Shown here in pieces: positions 8,001-12,182 of a DNA stretch of 12,182 bases. The stretch's first letter is position 1; the number at the start of each line of letters is the position of its first letter. The notes beneath the pieces were generated by a model that was not told the DNA's origin, searched no databases, and saw only the letters and a list, made by a program, of their open reading frames with translations. The stretch comes from JAAYCI01 sp964550985 (GTDB lineage Bacteria; Bacillota; Clostridia; Oscillospirales; Ruminococcaceae). The position numbers and the translations under genes were made by a program. The DNA lies in the NCBI GenBank assembly GCA_964550985.1, contig CAZKBM010000082.1:1-12182 (forward strand). The letters run 5' to 3'.

Positions 8001-8344
8001 GTGGAGGCGCTTACAGAATGAGAGGGGGAACTGGCCGCCCCCGAGGAGGGGGCGGAAGACGGCAAGGCGCTGCCGGCAGGCTTTTCTTCGCTTTGGGCCG
8101 GGTTTTCGGCAGCAGCGCTGTCACCTTGAGAGGCTGTGACAGAGCTGCTATCCGGCAAGGCCGGGTTTGAATCTGGCTGCGCGGTGGCCTCTGTGGGCAC
8201 CCCGGCAGGTGTAGCCACCGGTAGGGGTGCAGCAATAGAGGAACCCTCGGCCGCGTATACCGGCGGCTGTACATTGGCCAGTATTCCCACCATAAGCATA
8301 GCAGCCATCAGCGGAGCTACCAGTTTTTGCCATTTTTTCTTCAT
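5072..8344 (-). CDS. Secreted subtilisin-like (S8) serine protease with C-terminal cell-wall-binding repeats
   Basis: A 1090-residue exported, probably wall-attached protease. Residues 1-31 form a signal peptide (KKK start, hydrophobic core, likely cut after VYA). Residues 32-152 are a Ser/Ala/Pro-rich linker; 155-240 are Ala/Leu/Glu-rich and helical. About 240-315 look like an I9-type propeptide (IPGEVIVIFEPG to QYAQPNYLY). The catalytic domain runs from about 325 to 655, with Asp365 (VAVLDTAI), His414 (SHGTHVTG), oxyanion Asn522 (TSAGNNG) and Ser594 (SGTSMAAP). The usual Gly of the DTG/DSG motif is Ala here. Residues about 659-1075 hold around 21 modules of 20-22 residues with GW and WYY/YYM motifs, the CW_binding_1/choline-binding type. 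There is no LPXTG anchor. The ATG at 8344 has GAGGTG five bases upstream and opens a clear signal peptide. It stands alone between a promoter-bearing gap and the shared terminator. The substrate is unknown; wall attachment is inferred from the repeats. Confidence 0.95.
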   Translation of the reverse strand: MKKKWQKLVAPLMAAMLMVGILANVQPPVYAAEGSSIAAPLPVATPAGVPTEATAQPDSNPALPDSSSVTASQGDSAAAENPAQSEEKPAGSALPSSAPSSGAASSPSHSVSASTSGAASASSSSVSAASSAVSATTSSELTPSSSSAIASAPTDLEAWLSELVLLARSDAAAAAKTLQAQTDQDAFEKGLKAVLDLYYGEGLEELLGAFSAELGERAAEILAAYAKAAAERATALEQGFIPGEVIVIFEPGVGEVQAEAVTAEHEAALTATVDTPEPEVYAVAELPLDQTVEEAVTSLAADPSVQYAQPNYLYTTEALPAPNDTGKGNLWYTGSAKVDVLGAWELLQNAGLNPAQNQVRVAVLDTAIMASHPDLQANLDTAGGLWDFQNSRNTGGVRGMPSSFDGAVGGDFSHGTHVTGIIGATANNGTGIYGVASGMANNYIRLSAYNVFSTTSSRGRYEAASSLDVANAMNHAVNSGAKVINMSLGYLGSNPTSEDLLMKSAMQNAWNQDVVVVTSAGNNGSQNPHIPGSFGLSIDVINLQNTDYANHSINPRSSTSNYGSTKTISAPGSNIYSTIGASGAASYGYLSGTSMAAPIVTGVVSLMRYANPGLTVAQIHQILKETAIDTYTPGFDVETAWGCVNAKAAVQRALAQRSSGWVQKSDGLYYYYGNGAPATGWQTIGGGTYYFSATGRASVGLCSIGGGNYYFAADGKMQTGWVSTGGYTYYMDTGGRAHTGWLSYGGYLYYMNGSGQVVTGLQNIGGLLYYMDGSGRVMSGWLLDAYGYRYFNPGDGHMLTGRAQANGSWYLFDANGYMRGGNGWIHDGSGWLWINPDGHLTTGWIIDNGGWYYLNPNDGARMATGWALTGTGWYYMNGAGQMQTGWLKEGNSWYYLNGSGQMQTGWMNDGGTWYYFDPNNGGRMATGWASTGSGWYYMNGAGHMQTGWLKEGNSWYYLHTSGQMQSGWLNDGGTWYYFDPNNGGRMATGWALTGSGWYYLNGAGQMQTGWLWAGDGWYYLNGAGQMQTGWLYAGGSWYYLDNSGRMTTGWCWVNGQWYWMHPGGQMATGDLVVDGSLNRFSANGAWLGAV
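5135..6370 (-). repeat. Array of about 21 wall-binding modules within the protease gene
   Basis: The last 412 or so codons repeat a 20-22-residue unit: GW, a short polar stretch with Gly, an aromatic pair (WYY, YYM or YYF), an Asn/Asp-Gly turn, then a basic or hydrophobic residue and TG. The first modules (residues 660-800) are more divergent, and three start GL or GR instead of GW. The later modules (860-1050) are nearly identical, indicating recent amplification at the 3' end. Confidence 0.9.
5312..5764 (-). repeat. 186-bp tandem super-repeat inside the module array
   Basis: Three modules together form a higher-order unit of 62 codons. RMATGWA starts at residues 861, 923 and 985, i.e. bases 5764, 5578 and 5392, exactly 186 bp apart. 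Two full copies and about 27 codons of a third are present, with only scattered substitutions, including near-identical DNA around 5355-5400 and 5541-5586. Such units expand and contract by recombination. Confidence 0.88.
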
Positions 8345-8382
8345 GCCAACACCTCTTCAAAATATAACAATTAGTAATATGT

Positions 8383-8411
8383 AGTATATAAAATACGATA
8401 AATAATAACCA
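8383..8411 (-). promoter_or_regulatory. Candidate promoter of the protease gene
   Basis: On the minus strand, TGGTTA (8411-8406) and TATACT (8388-8383) are 17 bases apart in a markedly AT-rich stretch of otherwise GC-rich DNA. The -35 box matches consensus at three of six positions only. It would give a leader of about 32 bases. Confidence 0.4.
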
Positions 8412-8482
8412 TTTTGGTTGGCAAAGCGCAGTGCAAACCAAGTAGGAGGCCGCTTTTGCCGCAAAAATGAACCGCCGAACTT

Positions 8483-8644
8483 AGAACCTGTATTCACAAC
8501 TCCACACGGCCCACCCCCGGCATTTTTTGTATCGGCCTTCGTTGCGTTTTCTTGCCAACCACCAAGGTTGCCTGCGAAACCGCGCCTTGTCCTACGCAAA
8601 AAATGCTCGGCGCTGGTCCATGCTCCGTTGTGAATACAGGTTCT
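8483..8644. repeat. Long imperfect palindrome with perfect 18-bp ends (MITE-like or structured element)
   Basis: AGAACCTGTATTCACAAC (8483-8500) is repeated as its exact reverse complement at 8627-8644. Pairing continues inward with gaps, for example GCATTTTTTG against CAAAAAATGC, and closes near the centre with CCAACC/GGTTG, so all of the ~162 bases can fold as one hairpin. It fills the gene-free stretch between the protease start (8344) and the stop of the lipoprotein gene (8659), ending 14 bases from that stop. No transposase and no clear target-site duplication are visible. The remaining bases 8412-8482 hold nothing I recognise. The element could act as a terminator-like structure for the lipoprotein transcript. 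Confidence 0.7.
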
Positions 8645-8658
8645 GATGTAGACGCACT

Positions 8659-9276
8659 CTAAGCTTCCTGTATCAGAATTTCCACTTCCTGTTCCCGGCC
8701 GGGGAAAGTGCCCTCCAGGAAGAGCAGGTGGCAACGGGCATCTATAAAGGTGGCCGCCATGCCGCTGGGCTGGGTACGGCGCAGGGTGAGTTGCAGCTTG
8801 TTGGCTCCGCTTTGCAAAGCGGGGAACTCATGGCTTACGCCGCCGCTGCCCTCCTGTACCAGCACCAGTACCAGGCTGTCATTGGCAAAAAAGGCGGCGT
8901 CCAAATTTTGGGTGGCGGTTAAAAAGGCGCTTTCGCCGGGGGTGCGGCCATCCAAACCATAGGCCGTCCGGTTTTCCTCATAAAAAGCTTGCAAGCTTTC
9001 GGGGCTGTCTATCAGTACGCCGCGGGGGTTCTGCATTCCGTCGGAAAATTCAGTCAACAAAATTTCTTCGGCTGTAAAAGGGATCATCGGGCTATCCTCC
9101 TGTTTGGGGTTTACGGAAGAAGAGAGCGGTGCAGGGGCGGCAGAGGTGGCAGGGACAGCCGAGGCAGCGAGGGAGGATGAGGCGCTTTGAGGCGCGGCCA
9201 TACAACCGGCCAGCAGGCAGAGGGCACCAAGCAGTATGCCGGTGGGCAGAAAAAAGTATCTGGCTAATTTTTGCAT
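8659..9276 (-). CDS. Predicted lipoprotein of unknown function (205 aa)
   Basis: An exported lipoprotein. Residues 1-25 form a lipoprotein signal (basic start, hydrophobic core, lipobox LLAGC with Cys25). Residues 26-62 are a Ser/Ala/Pro linker, and a compact domain follows from about 65 to 205. That domain contains LDAAFFANDSLVLVLVQEGSGGVSHE (125-150), then a strand-rich part (LQLTLRR) and a Cys at 182. I recognise a likeness to an unnamed Clostridia lipoprotein domain in which a DxxFF..LVLV..GSG stretch precedes a charged strand, but cannot assign a role. The frame extends to 9348, but the ATG at 9276 is preferred: GGAGGT lies 7 bases upstream and the signal peptide starts there. It follows the other lipoprotein gene by 268 bases on the same strand; whether they share a transcript is open. 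Confidence 0.88.
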   Translation of the reverse strand: MQKLARYFFLPTGILLGALCLLAGCMAAPQSASSSLAASAVPATSAAPAPLSSSVNPKQEDSPMIPFTAEEILLTEFSDGMQNPRGVLIDSPESLQAFYEENRTAYGLDGRTPGESAFLTATQNLDAAFFANDSLVLVLVQEGSGGVSHEFPALQSGANKLQLTLRRTQPSGMAATFIDARCHLLFLEGTFPGREQEVEILIQEA

Positions 9277-9349
9277 CGGTTTACCTCCGGTTACCCTTGG
9301 GGCTTTGCCGCATCTGAAATGCTGTGACACAGGTTTTTTTACCGCCATT

Positions 9350-9413
9350 ACAGTTTCTCAAAAAGCTGTGCAGCAGGTTTTTGTAAGAAACTCTTATACA
9401 GAGTAGAAACTGT
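9350..9413. promoter_or_regulatory. Nested inverted repeats upstream of the second lipoprotein gene
   Basis: ACAGTTTCT (9350-9358) and AGAAACTGT (9405-9413) are a perfect 9-base inverted repeat. Just inside the right arm, ACTCT (9390-9394) and AGAGT (9400-9404) form a second one around TATAC. On the minus strand a TATAAG (9398-9393) inside could serve as a -10 box, but no -35 box fits. The remaining gap (9277-9544) shows no gene and no clear terminator. Confidence 0.35.
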
Positions 9414-9544
9414 TATGCAGCGCCTGATTTTTCCGTTTTTATGCGCTACAGTTTGTTCGTTTGCTATAAACAGAGAAGGAGGTGCTGTAAAACATTGAAT
9501 TGAGCAAAAACGCTTGCCTAATACCAGGTCGATGAACGGTAAGC

Positions 9545-10165
9545 CTATTCTGTGCCGCTGTGGCTGCCCTTGGCCACAAGTTCGTACAGCAGCCATTCGT
9601 CTTTGGCCTGGGCGCTGGCGCCAATACCAATTTCCACGGCGTACGCATCATATAGCCCGCCGTAATACCCCTCCTTAGCGGGTAAAATGCCCGCATCCTG
9701 CCCAAGGGCCAAGGCGTTTAAGGCGGTGAGGGCGTCCTCTTTTAAAGCTTCCAGCTGCTTTGGTTCAAAGTCATCGTTCACACGCAGGGTAAGGCGAATC
9801 ATCGGGCCCTGGGTAATCCATTCGGCACTTTTTACACGCACGTCCTTTTCCATCTCTTGCTGCCAGGCCTTGCCCAAAGTTTCCCAGTTCAGGGTAAAGG
9901 GGGCGGCCGGGGAGGAAAAACTGGCCGCTGTGGGCGGCGGCGGAACGGACTCCCCGCTGACTGCGGGCGGGGGGCCGCTTTGCCGTGCTTCATTTTTTGC
10001 CATTTCGGGTGGGGTAAGCAGTGAGGTTGAGGATACAGGGCTGCCCGGCGTGGGGGCGGAGCTGCCGCTTAGGCCCGAAGAGGCGGCCCCCGTGCAAGCG
10101 GCAAGCGAAAGCAGCCCGAAAAGGAGAAGGGCAGCGGCAGGAAGAAGTTTTTTCATGGTTCTCAT
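9545..10165 (-). CDS. Predicted lipoprotein of unknown function (206 aa)
   Basis: An exported lipoprotein with a signal (MKKLLPAAALLLFGLLS), lipobox LAAC and Cys24, a long Ser/Pro/Ala-rich linker (25-88), and a small folded domain (about 90-200). The domain opens with FTLNWETLGKAWQQEMEKDVRVKSAEWI and has charged helices and strands ending in WLLYELVAKG; no family is recognised. The ATG at 10165 overlaps the TGA of the YidC-glycerophosphotransferase gene (ATGA), a standard mark of translational coupling, with GGAG about 10 bases upstream. An ATG three codons later (10156) would also suit the signal peptide but has no good ribosome site. Coupling to the fusion gene suggests a shared envelope task; that is inference. 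Confidence 0.88.
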   Translation of the reverse strand: MRTMKKLLPAAALLLFGLLSLAACTGAASSGLSGSSAPTPGSPVSSTSLLTPPEMAKNEARQSGPPPAVSGESVPPPPTAASFSSPAAPFTLNWETLGKAWQQEMEKDVRVKSAEWITQGPMIRLTLRVNDDFEPKQLEALKEDALTALNALALGQDAGILPAKEGYYGGLYDAYAVEIGIGASAQAKDEWLLYELVAKGSHSGTE

Positions 10166-12182
10166 ATCACAGGTTTCTCCGTTGGATTGATAGAAAGCTC
10201 CGGGTGGCGAGCCGCAATTTGGCCCAGAATATATTCGGCCCCAACCTCACCACAGCGGCCAAAATGAAAGATGGTATTTTGTACCACTTCCTCTATCACG
10301 GCATGGTACTCAGCGCTTCGGGCAAGCAGGTCATCCACAACGGTATGCACGCCGGCCAGTTGCTCTACATCTACGCTGCGGCCAATCACCTCCCGCTGGG
10401 AGACCTCCAGCGGTACTATGTCATGCTTTTCAAAATCCTCATTCAGCACCTTCATGGGCGTATTGATAAAAAGTGAGGGTTTTTTAGTGGCGTAGGAAAA
10501 TTCCTGCGCGATGGACGACCAATCGGTGATGACGAGGCTTGCGGTGTAGACGGTTTCGTTGCTGGAAAAATCCAGCTGAAAGACGAGTTCCTCCTCGGGT
10601 ACGGTTTTGTATGTTTCCAAAATGGCATCCAGCTTTAGGCGGTAACGCTTGATGTACTCGGGGTGGGGGCGCACAATCACCTGGTAGCCGTGGCCCAAAA
10701 GCCCCTCCATCAGCGCGTCAAAACAGAGGTCCATCAGGTTATTCTGCTGCCAGGAGGGGGCCACCAAAAGCTTTGGGCGGCTGTGCGGTACTTTGGGCAT
10801 TTTTTCGTAATCCGCCGTAATTTCTTCCAGCAGGCCAAAGCCGCTTTTTAGCAGGTTGCGTTTTTTTAGGCCATACAGCCGCTCGGTCGAGCGGTGCTCC
10901 TCCACATGGTGGGGCCCCACGCAAAAAATGGTGTCGTAATGGTCCAGCGCGTGGCCGGGTACGGCGGCTATATTGTTGGTAATGCCGTGCTCGGTGTAGA
11001 TATATTCGATATCCTTTTGCACTTTGCTTCGTTTTATGTGGTAATTTTCTAAATCCGGGGTCGTCAGTATTACAATATCCGATTCTATCTTCATCATAAA
11101 GGGGATGATGCGCTTTGGGCCGATGTAGTAGGTTTGCAGCCGGGGCTCCTTTAGCAGGAACACCGCGTCGTCAGGGTCGCTGGTGACATAGTGCAAGGTG
11201 AACGAGCTGCGCTGCAGCAAAGCCACAATCAAGCATTTGAAATACTTGTAAAAACCGCTTTTTTCACTGTAGAACACGATATGTTTATCGGGTATGCTAA
11301 AAAACCGCTTGTAATCTGCCTTTTCGCGGCCATGGTTGGCCTTTACTTTTTCCGCGGCCTGTAAGGTGAGTGCTTTGTGCCGCTGCATCTGGCTGTCAAT
11401 TTTGGCCTTGGCTTCGTAATCGATATATTTTTTGGGATTGTAGATGTGGTTCAGCAGCGGCACCATGGCCGTACTGAAAAGGTTGGAAAAAACCCAGTAC
11501 AGCCCCACCCCAGCGGGCACCATAAAGGTAAATGCGCCGGTAATGCCCGTGGTAAGCAGGGTTACGCCATATTTGGAAAGGGCCCCTTGTTCTTGCTGCA
11601 ACACATTTTGCCGGTTTTGCACAAGGCACATCAGCACGGTGGTGGCAATGGCGAGGAAGGGGATCCACCAGATGGCCGAAGGCTGCAAAATAGAGGGGGT
11701 GACCGCAAGGTTCAGCCCCAAAAAATTCATGTCCAGGCTTTCAATTTGGGCAAGCACCCCCGTAAGGTTCGGGATGCCAGGCAAGGAGGAAAAGGCCCCG
11801 TAGGTGGCGGGGTCGCGCACCAGTTCCACCACACGTAGCTGCCCCGAGGAGCCCAGGTCGGCCATATTCAGCAGGCCGCGGGCGGCATCCAAAAGGCTGT
11901 TTATGGTGGAGGCCGGCAGGTGTAGCAGATGCCGCAAAGGGTTATAAATTACGTTGATGAGGCCCAAAATGATGGGGATTTGTAAGAGTGTGGGCAGGCA
12001 GCCCATGGCCGGGCTGTATTTGTGCTGCTTGTAAATGTGCATCTGCTCTTCGGCAATTTTGTCGTCGTCTCCGGCATAGCGAAGCTTCACCGCATCCAGC
12101 AGGGGCTGAATTTTTACCATCTGCACCGAATTTTTTTGCACGCTGAGAGAGAGCGGAAACAAAATGATTTTGGTGAGCAGGG
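10162..12182 (-). CDS. YidC/Oxa1 membrane insertase fused to a CDP-glycerol glycerophosphotransferase-like domain (5' end outside window)
   Basis: The open frame enters from the right edge and runs unbroken for 672 codons. Residue numbers count from the TTG at 12162, which is an internal Leu codon, not a start. The first part (to about 245) is YidC-like: LLTKIILFPLSLSVQKNS, QMVKIQPLLDAVKLRYAGD (14-32), GCLPTLLQIPIILGLINVIY (54-73), a membrane segment at 164-182, and FMVPAGVGLYWVFSNLFS (213-230). A basic linker (246-288) follows. The second part (about 290-650) resembles TagB/TagF-type enzymes that transfer glycerol phosphate from CDP-glycerol to a wall polymer: EHG (391-393), VRPHPEY (497-503) and ITDWSSIAQEF (545-555) carry the family's His, His and Asp/Ser residues. 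No likely start with a ribosome site occurs at the junction (only Met259), so this is a real fusion rather than two genes. The polymer substrate is unknown. The lipoprotein gene downstream overlaps its stop by 4 bases. Confidence 0.9.
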   Translation of the reverse strand, partial: LLTKIILFPLSLSVQKNSVQMVKIQPLLDAVKLRYAGDDDKIAEEQMHIYKQHKYSPAMGCLPTLLQIPIILGLINVIYNPLRHLLHLPASTINSLLDAARGLLNMADLGSSGQLRVVELVRDPATYGAFSSLPGIPNLTGVLAQIESLDMNFLGLNLAVTPSILQPSAIWWIPFLAIATTVLMCLVQNRQNVLQQEQGALSKYGVTLLTTGITGAFTFMVPAGVGLYWVFSNLFSTAMVPLLNHIYNPKKYIDYEAKAKIDSQMQRHKALTLQAAEKVKANHGREKADYKRFFSIPDKHIVFYSEKSGFYKYFKCLIVALLQRSSFTLHYVTSDPDDAVFLLKEPRLQTYYIGPKRIIPFMMKIESDIVILTTPDLENYHIKRSKVQKDIEYIYTEHGITNNIAAVPGHALDHYDTIFCVGPHHVEEHRSTERLYGLKKRNLLKSGFGLLEEITADYEKMPKVPHSRPKLLVAPSWQQNNLMDLCFDALMEGLLGHGYQVIVRPHPEYIKRYRLKLDAILETYKTVPEEELVFQLDFSSNETVYTASLVITDWSSIAQEFSYATKKPSLFINTPMKVLNEDFEKHDIVPLEVSQREVIGRSVDVEQLAGVHTVVDDLLARSAEYHAVIEEVVQNTIFHFGRCGEVGAEYILGQIAARHPELSINPTEKPVI

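Noticed and set aside
8357..8734. 125-residue open frame on the minus strand across the palindromic element
   Set aside because: It overlaps the lipoprotein gene in another frame, covers the inverted repeat, and lacks a ribosome site or recognisable domain; it looks like chance translation of the repeat.
12160..12162. TTG at 12162 as the start of the YidC fusion
   Set aside because: The frame continues to the window edge with conserved YidC residues (LLTKII before FPLSL), so the true start is outside.

Overview
The window looks like chromosomal DNA of a Gram-positive, GC-rich anaerobic Clostridia, most plausibly a gut Oscillospirales/Ruminococcaceae-type organism. This is inferred from strong AGGAGG-like ribosome sites, a subtilisin-like exoprotease with glucan/choline-binding-type wall repeats, lipoproteins with lipoboxes, and a teichoic-acid-type CDP-glycerol glycerophosphotransferase domain. 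No rRNA, tRNA, CRISPR array, transposase or phage gene was seen.

Left part (1-4982): a sugar-catabolism locus around a divergent control region. To the right runs fucI (L-fucose/D-arabinose isomerase). To the left run an AraC-family regulator, a ribulokinase-like FGGY kinase and the first 110 codons of a PfkB-family kinase, the latter two only 2 bases apart. The 199-bp divergent region holds a 14-base direct repeat with one mismatch, 31 bp apart (three helical turns), a good candidate operator for the AraC-type regulator. The pathway read from the genes is aldose -> ketose (FucI) -> ketose phosphate (FGGY kinase). L-fucose and D-arabinose are both possible substrates. A strong two-way terminator hairpin closes fucI.

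Middle (5072-8658): one large leftward gene for a 1090-residue secreted S8 protease. It has a signal peptide, a Ser/Ala linker, a propeptide, an intact Asp/His/Ser catalytic domain, and about 21 C-terminal wall-binding modules, part of them amplified as a 186-bp tandem unit. Upstream is a gene-free stretch with a candidate promoter and a ~162-bp imperfect palindrome with perfect 18-bp ends, which resembles a MITE-like or other mobile/structured repeat.

Right part (8659-12182): a leftward set that starts outside the window. It holds a YidC/Oxa1 membrane insertase fused in frame to a CDP-glycerol glycerophosphotransferase-like domain, then a lipoprotein gene coupled by an ATGA overlap, then a second lipoprotein gene 268 bp further on. 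The fusion is the most unusual item here. It suggests an envelope-polymer enzyme tethered to, or working with, a membrane insertase.
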